DNA from: an uncultured Clostridia bacterium
GTDB taxonomy: Bacteria; Bacillota; Clostridia; Oscillospirales; Acutalibacteraceae
NCBI GenBank assembly: GCA_947630835.1
Contig: CANRIZ010000001.1
Coordinates: 62,001 to 126,000, forward strand
Direction: 5' to 3'
Length of the DNA: 64,000 nt
The position numbers and the translations under genes are program-made. How positions within the stretch are numbered: the first letter of the stretch is position 1; every line of letters starts with the position of its first letter. Below the pieces are notes generated by a model. That model ran no database searches. It was not told where the DNA came from and saw only the letters and a program-made list of their open reading frames with translations. Shown one piece after another: positions 1-9,500 of the stretch.

Positions 1-2153
1 TCCCTCGGAAAATCCTCGTAAGCCGTAATGACGTTGCCTCTTGCGTTCTTTTTGAGAACGTCCCTCGAATTTCTCTTATCGTAAATTTTTGCGAGAGTTC
101 CCTTTTCGTCAAAGACAAGACGGAAATAAGAGTTTTCTACGGTATTATCCGTTACGTTTACGCTGTCCGAAATTTCCGGCTTTTTAATTACCTTGTATCC
201 CTTTGCGGGAATGTTTTTGACGCTGTAGGTTTTTGAGCCGATTTTAACCGCGCCGTTTCCCATAAAGGAATTGGGGTTAAAGACTATTATTCCGCCCTGC
301 GTATTTACGTTGGAAATTATATCGTTATATGCGTCGCAAGCTATTTTTTCGCCTGAAATTCTTATCTGCTCATATTGCTTTGACGAAACCTCGTAAACCT
401 CTTTAATGGAAGAACCGGGTATAATATCGTGGAACTGATTGAGCAGTATTGTTTCCCAGCCGTCGTGAAGCTCCTTGGAGGGATATTTTTTATTATTGAG
501 CTTTTCATTCATAACGGCAAGCGTTTCCGCCTTTTCAAAAAGGAACTCGCTTTTTCTGTTGTTTCGTTTGTTTTTTGCCTGCGAGGTATATGTTCCCCTG
601 TGATACTCAAGGTAAAGCTCGCCCTGCCATTCGGGCGTTTTGGGATTTTTCTGCGCTCTCCTTTTTACCCTTTCAAGCATAGAACCCGCAAATTCCATTT
701 TTGCCTTGGGTACTCCGGTAACTCCCCTTTTGAGTATATCGTAATATTCAAGGTCTTTTCTTACCGGTCCGCCGCCTCCGTCGCCGTAGCCGAAAGTAAT
801 CATAATCTCGTTGTTTATGCTTTTCTGCTGATAGCGGTCATACCCGCCCTGAAGCTGGGAGGGATTGAGTTTTGCGTTGTAAGTGCTGTTTGTTGCCGTC
901 GGAACTCCCCTTGTTTTATCCTGCGCCGTCATAAAATACGCGAAAATCTCGGTGCCGTCGATACCCTTCCACCAAAAGGTATCGTAGGGTATCCGGTTGG
1001 TTTCGTTCCAACCGATTTTTGAGGTTACAAACTTATCCACACCGCTTTTTCTTAAAATTTGGGGCAGCGCCGCAGAGTAGCCGAAAACGTCGGGAAGCCA
1101 TAACACCTTGCAATCGACCCCGAATTCTTCTTTAAAAAAGCTTTTGCCGTAAAGCACCTGCCTTACAAGGCTTTCTCCCGAGGAAAGGTTGCAGTCCGCC
1201 TCTACCCACATTGCGCCTTCAACTTCCCATCTGCCCGCCTTAACAAGTTTTTTCACCTGTTCGTAAAGCTCCGGGCTCTCCTCTTTAAGGTACTTGTAAA
1301 GCTGTGCCTGGCTCGACATAAATTTATACTCGGGATATTTTTTCATCAAGGCTATAACCGTTGCAAAGGAGCGCTGAACCTTCTCCCTTGTCTGCGCAAG
1401 AGTCCAAAGCCAGGCTACGTCGATATGAGTGTGACCTATGCAAACGGCGTTTACGTCCTCCGCCTTACAGTATTTTGAGTAAAACTCCGTATTAATGTAA
1501 TTTAAGGCGGCTTCAACGGATTTGTCAAACTCCTTGGAATGTTTGACCCTCATATCAAGCATATTAACGGCGTTGATTATATAATTTTCAATTTCGATAT
1601 ACTTCTTTTCTTCGGGGGAAAGGTACTCTGTTACCTCAAAGGGAACAATCAAAGAGTAATAGAGCTTCCTCGCCTGCTCGTTATACGCTTTCATTTTAGC
1701 GTCAAAGTCAAGATAAGCGTCTCCCGCCATACCCGTATAAGCATAGATATATATTTCGTAGCTCTGTTTTGCGTTATCGAGGAAAATCTCCCTATGATTC
1801 ATATCGAGTCCCTGAGTTAAAACGCCGTCAACGTAAACTATAAACTGCGGATTGATGGCGTCCCAGCCGTTTTCGCCTGAGCTTGTGGAAATTTCGATTT
1901 CGACGTTCCTGCCCCTTAAATGCGGAGGAACAATAAGCTTTTTATAAAACCAGGCGTGTTCGTCCTGCTTGCCGCCCCAACGGTCGTTTAAACCGAAAGG
2001 ACGAAAGCCCGAATCAATTTCGGGAAGCTCGTTATTTTTTTTGTAAGCGCATTCTTTATACATAAAGCCGTCGAGGACTTCCTCGTAATCGAGCATATAA
2101 TCACGGTATGTATTAAAAAACACTTTCATTCTGTCTTCGTAAAAATCAGTCAT
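1..2153 (-). CDS. Alpha-mannosidase, glycoside hydrolase family 38 (partial, C-terminus beyond the window)
   Basis: Translated from the minus strand this is about 717 residues of a GH38 alpha-mannosidase, which releases alpha-linked mannose from glycans or manno-oligosaccharides. Visible motifs: GHTHIDVAWLW near residue 238 (metal-binding His/Asp), LPDVFGYSAALPQI near residue 351 (the Asp position used as nucleophile in the family), and NQFHDIIPGSS near residue 571. The N-terminal ~200 residues match the beta-rich accessory region typical of GH38. No signal peptide is seen, so it is probably cytoplasmic. Its ATG overlaps the folC stop as ATGA, so it is translationally coupled to folC. A GPH-type sugar symporter is divergent upstream of folC, which suggests import and then intracellular hydrolysis of mannosides. 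The gene is open to base 1, so the C-terminal third is missing only because of the window edge. Confidence 0.9.
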   Translation of the reverse strand, partial: MTDFYEDRMKVFFNTYRDYMLDYEEVLDGFMYKECAYKKNNELPEIDSGFRPFGLNDRWGGKQDEHAWFYKKLIVPPHLRGRNVEIEISTSSGENGWDAINPQFIVYVDGVLTQGLDMNHREIFLDNAKQSYEIYIYAYTGMAGDAYLDFDAKMKAYNEQARKLYYSLIVPFEVTEYLSPEEKKYIEIENYIINAVNMLDMRVKHSKEFDKSVEAALNYINTEFYSKYCKAEDVNAVCIGHTHIDVAWLWTLAQTREKVQRSFATVIALMKKYPEYKFMSSQAQLYKYLKEESPELYEQVKKLVKAGRWEVEGAMWVEADCNLSSGESLVRQVLYGKSFFKEEFGVDCKVLWLPDVFGYSAALPQILRKSGVDKFVTSKIGWNETNRIPYDTFWWKGIDGTEIFAYFMTAQDKTRGVPTATNSTYNAKLNPSQLQGGYDRYQQKSINNEIMITFGYGDGGGGPVRKDLEYYDILKRGVTGVPKAKMEFAGSMLERVKRRAQKNPKTPEWQGELYLEYHRGTYTSQAKNKRNNRKSEFLFEKAETLAVMNEKLNNKKYPSKELHDGWETILLNQFHDIIPGSSIKEVYEVSSKQYEQIRISGEKIACDAYNDIISNVNTQGGIIVFNPNSFMGNGAVKIGSKTYSVKNIPAKGYKVIKKPEISDSVNVTDNTVENSYFRLVFDEKGTLAKIYDKRNSRDVLKKNARGNVITAYEDFPR

Positions 2154-3406
2154 AATTTTTCCTCGCTTTGTTTATTGAAAATATCTGAAAGCAAATAAAA
2201 CGAGCCGCAAACCAAAACAAATTCCGACTCTTTTACTGCTTTATTATATGCGGTTTCGGGTTCAATTTCAATAGCGGATTTTTTTATATAGCTTTTTGAA
2301 ATTTCCTTTAAAGCTTCGGGTTCGCAGGAGCGGGGATTTTTCGGCTTTGTGAAAATAACCCTTTCGCAAAGAGGAAGTATGTTTTTAAGATAGCTTTCGC
2401 AGTCCTTATCCGCCATCATACCTATTACGGCGGTGATTTTTTTGTTTTTAAGATATTTTTGAATTACGCTTTTTAATGCAAGCGAACATTCCTCATTGTG
2501 CCCGCCGTCAATAAGCGCGTTTGGAGAAATTAACTCCATTCTGCCGTGAATAACCGTGTTTTTTATGCCGTTTCGGATATTTTCAAAGCTGACCGAGTCA
2601 ATCTGCCGCGCCGCCTTTATAACGCCTATTGCGTTTTCAACCTGATGAGCGCCTGCAAGGGGTATGTAATATTCTCTGTTTTCAAACAGTATTTCGGTTC
2701 CCGAAATATTTTCGCTTATTATTTTAACATTTTCATAATCGGCAATTTGAAGGCTTGCGTTTTTCTCCGCCGCACTTTTCTTTATAACCTCAAGCGCGGC
2801 GGGTTCTTGCAGAGAGCTTGTAACGACTTTTGAATTTTCCTTGATTATACCGCATTTTTCAAAGGCGATTTCCTCAACGGTATTGCCGAGAACGTTGGTG
2901 TGGTCAAGGTTTACGGAGGTTATAACGCAGACTTCGGGACAGGGTATTACATTTGTTGAATCAAACCTTCCTCCAAGCCCCACCTCCATAACCGCATAGT
3001 CGCATTTTTCCCTTTTAAAATACAAAAGCGCCGCGGCGGTAACGGTTTCAAACTCGGTGGGCTCCGTTCCCCGCTTTTTAAGGCGGTCGGCGGCAAGCTT
3101 TACCTCGCTTACAACTTGCGCCAAGTCGTCTTTGGGGATATTTTTGCCGTTTATTCTTATTCTTTCGCAAAAATCAAAAACATACGGGGAGGTGAAAAGC
3201 CCGGTTTTCATACCGGAGTCGATTAATATCTCTGAGAGCATAGTCGAGGTTGTGCCCTTACCGTTCGTTCCCGCAACGTGAATATATTTTAAACCGTTTT
3301 GGGGATTTCCCAGTTCGTTTAAAAGAGCTTTTATCCTTTCAAGCCCGGGTTTAATTCCGAATTTTAAAAGCGAATGTATGTAGCAAACAGCTTCCTCGTA
3401 AACCGT
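2150..3406 (-). CDS. folC: Folylpolyglutamate synthase / dihydrofolate synthase
   Basis: Mur-ligase-family enzyme that adds glutamate to (dihydro)folates. The ATP-binding loop HVAGTNGKGTTSTM lies just upstream of the first in-frame ATG (3239-3241), so that ATG cannot be the true start. Reading upstream, the frame gives VYEEAVCYIHSLLKFG, the normal FolC N-terminus, and is closed by a TAA at 3422-3424. No ATG, GTG or TTG occurs between that stop and the P-loop. An AGGGGG ribosome binding site (3414-3419) is followed after 7 bases by ACG (3404-3406), which is taken here as the start. That gives 418 residues, a normal FolC length. Later motifs EVGLGGRFDSTNV and LIDGGHN also fit the family. The gene is leaderless or nearly so behind a good promoter, and its stop overlaps the mannosidase start. 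Identity is strong; the start codon is the uncertain part. Confidence 0.9.
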   Translation of the reverse strand, partial: TVYEEAVCYIHSLLKFGIKPGLERIKALLNELGNPQNGLKYIHVAGTNGKGTTSTMLSEILIDSGMKTGLFTSPYVFDFCERIRINGKNIPKDDLAQVVSEVKLAADRLKKRGTEPTEFETVTAAALLYFKREKCDYAVMEVGLGGRFDSTNVIPCPEVCVITSVNLDHTNVLGNTVEEIAFEKCGIIKENSKVVTSSLQEPAALEVIKKSAAEKNASLQIADYENVKIISENISGTEILFENREYYIPLAGAHQVENAIGVIKAARQIDSVSFENIRNGIKNTVIHGRMELISPNALIDGGHNEECSLALKSVIQKYLKNKKITAVIGMMADKDCESYLKNILPLCERVIFTKPKNPRSCEPEALKEISKSYIKKSAIEIEPETAYNKAVKESEFVLVCGSFYLLSDIFNKQSEEKL

Positions 3407-3435
3407 AAAACCGCCCCCTCTTTAAATTTTAGGCT

Positions 3436-3464
3436 ATTGTACCATATCATAAAGTATATTTAAA
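3436..3464 (-). promoter_or_regulatory. Sigma-A-type promoter for folC and the mannosidase
   Basis: On the minus strand TTTAAA (3464-3459) is separated by 17 bp from TACAAT (3441-3436). Transcription would begin around 3428, only about 23 bases before the proposed ACG start, which leaves no room for an upstream start codon. Confidence 0.65.
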
Positions 3465-3542
3465 GTATTTTTCAATGTTTTTATTTACTTTTTTCAGAAT
3501 TTTTGATAGACTGAAATTATAAAATTTACGGAGGCGTTATAA

Positions 3543-4973
3543 ATGGGCGGAAGTACTCTTAACAAAAGGCAAAAGCTCGGTTACTGTTCGGGAATTATAA
3601 CCGAATCCCTGCTTTACAATATGTTTTATACATATTACCTTGTTTTTCTTACGGACGTAATTAAAATGGATCCGCTTTTGGCAGGTACGGTAAGCTTTAT
3701 TTCTATAATATGGGACGCCGTTACCGACCCGATTATCGGCTCGTTTGCCGACAGAAACGGCGCGGATAAGCGCAGATTTATGTCTAAGGCGGCATTTCCG
3801 CTCGGCATTTTGTTTGTTGCGGCGTTTATCAATATAGGCGTTAAATCGTCTGTGTTGCAGTTTATTTACTATACCGCCGTCGCAATGCTTTTCTGGCTTG
3901 CGTACACAATTTACACTATTCCCTACTATGCGGTTGTAGCCGAAATTACGGAGGATTACGACGAACGCACTCAAATAAGAAGCACAAGCTCCCTTATCAA
4001 CACGGTCGCTATTTTCCTGGGAAACGCTTTGCCGGCTGTTTTGCCCGCGCTCTTTGCGGGGCTTGTAATTTCGGGAAACAAGATGGGCGACTCCGCGGGC
4101 TGGACGCTTACGGCGCTGATTATGGCTGTGCTTTCGATAATATTTGCTCTGATTACCGTAAAATCTTTAAAAAATATCAGGCTTCAAAAGGCGGAGGCAA
4201 AACCCGATTCGACGGACAAAAAGAATATAAAGGAAATATTCTCCGAGTTTTTTGAAGTTCTCAAAATCAAGCCCTTTAAATGGTTTGCGATGTTTATAGT
4301 GTTCTTCCTTATGGCTTCGAGTATGATACAGTCTTCGTTTGAATATATGATTAAGGACCTTGTAGGGGCAGACCCCGAAACATGGATGACGGTTGTAATT
4401 GTTGAGCTTGTCGTAGTAATGGCTCTGTTTATTCCGCTTGTTACAAAGGTATCCGAAATTAAAGACAGACGTTTTTCAAGCATAGTTTTTATGAGCATTA
4501 TGAGCGTAGGGCTTCTTGTGCTGAGGATTATAGGCGTTCGCAGTATTCCCGCCGCTTTGGCAGTTACATTCTTTATGGGAATGGGTATGGCAAATTTCTG
4601 GACGGTATTTTACTCCATGGCTTACGACCTTGTAGAGGTTGATGAATTTGCCTACAATTCGCGCCGTGAAAGCGTTATAACCGCCCTGCCGCAGTTCTTC
4701 CAAAAATTCGGCGCGGCAATAGGCGTTTGGACGGTAAGCTTAATACTTAAAATTACGGGCTATGACGGAAATCTCGAAGTACAAAACACGCAGACGGTAA
4801 ACGGTATAGAAAACATTGTTACCGTATTCCCCGCCGTATTCCTTGTACTTTCGGTAATAGGCGCGGTTTTGTACCCGATAACGAAAGAAAAATTCAACAA
4901 GCTTTTAGGGGAGCTTGAAAAAAAGAGAAACGGCGAAAAGTATTCTTCGGACGGCTTGGAAAAAATAGTCTGA
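3543..4973 (+). CDS. MFS sugar:cation symporter, GPH (glycoside-pentoside-hexuronide) type
   Basis: A 476-residue, twelve-helix-type membrane protein. The N-terminal pattern (YCSGIITESLLYNMFYTYYL, then WDAVTDPIIGSFADR) is typical of the MelB/GPH branch of the major facilitator superfamily, which takes up glycosides with H+ or Na+. The start is set by GGAGGC nine bases upstream of the ATG. The gene is divergent from folC and the GH38 mannosidase across about 120 bp, so a manno-oligosaccharide or related glycoside is a reasonable but unproven substrate. A bidirectional terminator follows. Confidence 0.85.
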   Translation: MGGSTLNKRQKLGYCSGIITESLLYNMFYTYYLVFLTDVIKMDPLLAGTVSFISIIWDAVTDPIIGSFADRNGADKRRFMSKAAFPLGILFVAAFINIGVKSSVLQFIYYTAVAMLFWLAYTIYTIPYYAVVAEITEDYDERTQIRSTSSLINTVAIFLGNALPAVLPALFAGLVISGNKMGDSAGWTLTALIMAVLSIIFALITVKSLKNIRLQKAEAKPDSTDKKNIKEIFSEFFEVLKIKPFKWFAMFIVFFLMASSMIQSSFEYMIKDLVGADPETWMTVVIVELVVVMALFIPLVTKVSEIKDRRFSSIVFMSIMSVGLLVLRIIGVRSIPAALAVTFFMGMGMANFWTVFYSMAYDLVEVDEFAYNSRRESVITALPQFFQKFGAAIGVWTVSLILKITGYDGNLEVQNTQTVNGIENIVTVFPAVFLVLSVIGAVLYPITKEKFNKLLGELEKKRNGEKYSSDGLEKIV

Positions 4974-5009
4974 TTGTTTTAATTTTAAAGCAAGTGCATA
5001 TAAAAAAGA

Positions 5010-5029
5010 CCTTTGATGAAAATCAAAGG
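5010..5029. terminator. Bidirectional intrinsic terminator
   Basis: An 8-bp perfect stem CCTTTGAT/ATCAAAGG with a GAAA tetraloop, flanked by an A run on the left and a T run on the right. It serves the converging symporter gene and gltBD operon. Confidence 0.8.
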
Positions 5030-5057
5030 CCTTTTTTCTTCTTATCTATGTTTTCTA

Positions 5058-6524
5058 TTATTCCATTAGGAAATCGTCAATTTCATCGGCACAGCTTCTG
5101 CCCTCCGCAATCGCCCAAACGACAAGCGACTGCCCTCTCCTTGCGTCGCCGCAGGCAAAGACTTTGGAATTTGACGTTTGGTACGTTCCGTCCTTGACGG
5201 TTATACAGCCTCTGCCGTTTACAGATAAGTCAAATTCCCTTACGACATAGTCCTCGCAGCCGACAAATCCTGCCGCTATAAGCAAAAGCTCGCACGGCAA
5301 CGTTTCCTCGCTGTCCTTAATTTCCTCCATAACGGTTCTGCCGCTCTTTTTGTCAAGCTTTGCGGCAAGCTTAACGGTTTTTACGGCGGTGATTTTATTG
5401 TTTTTATCCTTGATTATCTCTTTAACCGTCGCGGTATATATTCTCGGGTCTGCGCCGAATACGGCTATTGCCTCCTGCTGACCGTAATCGGTTTTCAAAA
5501 CCTTGGGCCATTGCGGCCAGGGGTTGTTTTCGGCTCTGTGTTCGGGAGGCTTCGGCATCATTTCAAGCTGAATTACCGATGAGCAGCCCTGTCTTATTGC
5601 CGTACCTACGCAGTCGTTGCCGGTATCACCTCCGCCTACAATCACGACGTTTTTATCCTTTGCGGTTACGCTCAAATTGTCGCTCTCGCCTACCAGCCAT
5701 TTGGTTGATGCCGTAAGATAATCGACCGCGAACATAACGCCCTCGGCATTCCTGCCGCCGACATTCAAATCCCTCGGCTTTTTAGAACCGCAGCAGACGG
5801 CGATGGCGTCAAAATCGTTTATTATATCCCTCGCCTGAATATTAACCCCGACATTGACGTTTGTTTTAAAAACTATGCCCTCGTTCTTCATAAGCTTTAT
5901 ACGCCTTGCGACGATTTCCTTGTCAAGCTTCATATTGGGGATACCGTACATCAAAAGTCCGCCCGGTCTGCTTTCACGTTCAAAAACGGTAACGCTGTGT
6001 CCCCTTTGATTGAGCTTATCCGCAACGGCAAGCCCGGCGGGGCCCGAACCTATAACGGCTATGCGCTTACCGCTCCTTACCTCGGGTATTCTCGGCACAA
6101 CCCAACCGTTTTTAAAGCCTTCCTCTATTATTGAAAGCTCGTTATCGTGAACGGTTACGGCGTCGCCGTTCATTGAACAGGTGCAGGCGGCTTCGCACAA
6201 AGCGGGACATACCCTGCCCGTAAATTCGGGGAAATTATTTGTTTTTAAAAGGCGGAAAAGAGCCTCTTTCCAGTGTCCGTTGTATATTTCATCGTTCCAT
6301 TCGGGCACCAGATTGTGAAGCGGGCACCCGCTTACCATACCGCCGAAATTTGCTCCGGACTGACAGAACGGTACTCCGCAGTTCATACAGCGAGCCGCCT
6401 GTTGTATTCTCGCCTGCTTATTGAGCGGAGGATGAAATTCCGAATAATTTTTAATTCTTTCCTTTTCGTTTAAAGAGGAGTTTACAAGCCTGTCAAACTC
6501 CATAAATCCTGTTGGTTTTCCCAT
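5058..6524 (-). CDS. gltD: Glutamate synthase (NADPH) small subunit
   Basis: The beta subunit of GOGAT, 488 residues, passes electrons from NAD(P)H to the large subunit. The N-terminal cysteine motifs (RCMNCGVPFCQSG and GRVCPALCEAACTC) bind [4Fe-4S] clusters. GSGPAGLAVADKL near residue 160 is the FAD Rossmann fold, VVGGGDTGNDCVGTAIRQG-like sequence is the NADPH fold, and the end SKVFACGDARRGQSLVVWAI fits the second FAD site. It starts 15 bases after gltB with GGAGGTG before the ATG, so the two are co-transcribed. Confidence 0.97.
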   Translation of the reverse strand: MGKPTGFMEFDRLVNSSLNEKERIKNYSEFHPPLNKQARIQQAARCMNCGVPFCQSGANFGGMVSGCPLHNLVPEWNDEIYNGHWKEALFRLLKTNNFPEFTGRVCPALCEAACTCSMNGDAVTVHDNELSIIEEGFKNGWVVPRIPEVRSGKRIAVIGSGPAGLAVADKLNQRGHSVTVFERESRPGGLLMYGIPNMKLDKEIVARRIKLMKNEGIVFKTNVNVGVNIQARDIINDFDAIAVCCGSKKPRDLNVGGRNAEGVMFAVDYLTASTKWLVGESDNLSVTAKDKNVVIVGGGDTGNDCVGTAIRQGCSSVIQLEMMPKPPEHRAENNPWPQWPKVLKTDYGQQEAIAVFGADPRIYTATVKEIIKDKNNKITAVKTVKLAAKLDKKSGRTVMEEIKDSEETLPCELLLIAAGFVGCEDYVVREFDLSVNGRGCITVKDGTYQTSNSKVFACGDARRGQSLVVWAIAEGRSCADEIDDFLME

Positions 6525-6539
6525 AGTTCACACCTCCGT

Positions 6540-9500
6540 TCAAGCCTTTTTCATTTGATAAAAAGCCTGTAATACGGCGTCCTTGTGCGGTACGCCCTTT
6601 TCTTCAAACCTGCTTATGGCTACAAGCATCTTTTGATAATCCTTGGGAATTATACGCTTAAACAAAGGCAGGTACTTTTCAAAATTCGACATAATTTCCT
6701 TACCCAGAGCGGAATCGGTCTCCCTGATATGCGCCTGTATAAGCGTTTTAAGCTCCGCAATATCGTGCGGCTCGGTAACTCCCGTTACGTTTATCATTTC
6801 TTTGTTGAGCTTTAAATAAAGGTCGTGTTCCTCGTCAAGCACATAGGCTATACCGCCGCTCATTCCGGCGGCAAAGTTTTTTCCTGTTTTACCGAGTATT
6901 GCAACCGTGCCGCCCGTCATATACTCGCAGCCGTGGTCGCCGCAGCCCTCGCATACGGCTACGGCGCCGGAATTACGAACGCAGAAGCGCTCGCCCGCTA
7001 TGCCGTTTATATATGCCTCGCCGCTTGTCGCTCCGTAGAGCGCAACGTTGCCGATTATGATATTGTCCTTTGCCTCAAAGCTTGACTTTTCATCGGGTCT
7101 TACGGTGAGCTTGCCGCCCGACAGACCTTTTCCGAAATAGTCGTTTGCGTCGCCGCAAAGCTTAACGGTAAGCCCTTTCGGTATAAAAGCGCCGAAGGAC
7201 TGCCCGCCGCCGCCGGTACAGTTAACCGTGTAGCTGTCGTCTTTAAGAGCGTCGCCGAATCTTTTTGTTATTACCGAGCCGAGAATAGCTCCGAAGGTAC
7301 GGTTTGTGCTTGAAACCTCAACCGAAGTCTCATGCGGCTTTTTGCGTTTGAAATACGGTTCAAATTCAGGCAGAAGCACCTTTTCATCAAGCGTTTTGTA
7401 AAGCTCGAAATCGAATTTATCCTCTTCACGGTAATGCTCCGCCGGAAGCGTACCCAGTACCGGCGACATATCAATGGTATCGGCTCTGCGAGTAATTCCG
7501 TGAGGTCTTACTTTAAGCATTTCGGTATGCCCTACAAGCTCGTCAACGGTACGCACGCCGAGCTTTGCCATTATTTCACGAAGCTCCTCGGCTATAAAGA
7601 GCATAAAATTCATAACGTATTCGGGCTTTCCGCAGAATCGACAGCGAAGCTCGGGGTTTTGAGTAGCAATACCGGCGGGACAGGTATCAAGATTGCAAAC
7701 CCTCATCATAACGCAGCCCATGGTAACAAGCGGAGCTGTGGCAAAACCGAATTCCTCCGCTCCCAAAAGGCAAGCTATAGCAACGTCGCGTCCGCTCATA
7801 AGCTTACCGTCCGTTTCAAGGCGAACCCTTGTGCGAAGCCCGTTTTTGATAAGCGTTTGGTGAGCTTCCGCAAGTCCCAGTTCCCAGGGAAGCCCCGCGT
7901 TGTGTATTGAGCTTTTCGGAGCGGCGCCCGTACCGCCGTCATAACCCGAAATAAGCACTACGCCGGCTCCCGCCTTGGCGACGCCCGCCGCTATAGTTCC
8001 GACGCCCGCCTCGGAAACAAGCTTAACGGATATTCTTGCATCCCTGTTGGCGTTTTTAAGGTCGTAAATAAGCTGAGCCAAATCCTCTATAGAATAAATA
8101 TCGTGGTGCGGCGGCGGCGAAATAAGCGATACGCCGGGTGTTGAATAGCGGTTTTCGGCTATCCAGGGATATACTTTTTCACCGGGAAGGTGTCCTCCCT
8201 CTCCGGGCTTTGCGCCCTGCGCCATTTTAATCTGTATTTCTTCCGCGCTGCAAAGGTAAGCGCTTGTTACGCCGAAACGTCCCGAAGCAACCTGTTTTAT
8301 TGCGCTGTTTTGCTCTGTGTTGAAGCGTTCGGGCTTCTCTCCGCCCTCGCCCGAGTTTGACTTGCCGCCGAGCCTGTTCATAGCTATCGCCATGCAGGTA
8401 TGCGCTTCCTCGGAAATCGAGCCGTACGACATAGCTCCGGTTTTAAACCTCTTTACTATTTCGCTCGCCGGTTCAACCTCGCTTATGTCAATTCCGCCGT
8501 TCTTATCCCAGACAAAATCCAGCAAGCCCCTTAAAGTATGCGGTTTGCGTTCGTTATCAACACGGTCGGTATATTCTTTAAAACGTTCGTATGAACCCGT
8601 CTGCGTTGCCTCACGCAGAGCTATTACGGTTTCGGGGTCGTACATATGGTCTTCCGCATTTTTGCCGGAACGCAATTTGTGCATACCGACGCTTTCAAGC
8701 GTTTTGTCAACGCCGAGTCCGAGAGGGTCAAACGCCTTGTTATGCCGCCACTCAACTCCCTCGCCTATTTCGGGCAAGCCTATGCCCTCTACGGGGCTTA
8801 CGGTATTGGTAAAATAGCGGTCTATAACATCCTTGCATATGCCGACGGCCTCAAAAATCTGAGCCGACTGATATGACTGAAGCGTGGATACGCCCATCTT
8901 TGAGGCGATTTTTACTATGCCGTGCAAAATTGCGCTGTTATAATCCTCTATTGCGGTATGGTAATCCTTATCGAGTCTGCCGCTTGCAATAAGAGAAGAT
9001 ATCGACTCCTGTGCAAGATACGGATTAATCGCCCTTGCGCCGTAACCGAGAAGCGTCGCAAAATGATGCACGTCCCTCGGCTCTGCGCTTTCCAAAATAA
9101 TCGAAATTGCCGTGCGCTTTTTGGTACGTATAAGATATTGCTCCATGGCGGATACGGCTAACAGGGACGGTATTGCAATATGGTTTTCGTCCACTCCCCT
9201 ATCCGACAGAATAATTATATTCGCTCCGTTCTTATACGCTCTGTCGCAATCGACAAAAAGACGGTCAAGCGCCTTTTCCAACGAAGTGTTTTTATAATAA
9301 AGCAGGGATACGGTTTTAACCTTGAAGCCCGGTCTGTCCATATATTTGATTTTCATAAGGTCAACCGAGGTGAGTATGGGATTGTGTATCTGTAAAACCG
9401 CGCAGTTCTCAGGTTCTTGGGAAAGAAGATTTCCGTCCGAGCCGACATATACGGTGGTGTCGGTGACTATCTCCTCCCTGAGAGCGTCGATAGGCGGATT

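Noticed and set aside
429-1022. A 197-codon open frame on the plus strand
   Set aside because: It is antisense to the alpha-mannosidase, whose catalytic motifs are clear on the minus strand; no ribosome binding site.
7332-7910. A 192-codon plus-strand frame inside gltB
   Set aside because: Antisense to a fully conserved GOGAT domain; composition is that of a shadow frame.
8317-8817. A 166-codon plus-strand frame inside gltB
   Set aside because: Antisense to the conserved FMN half of GltB; no independent support.
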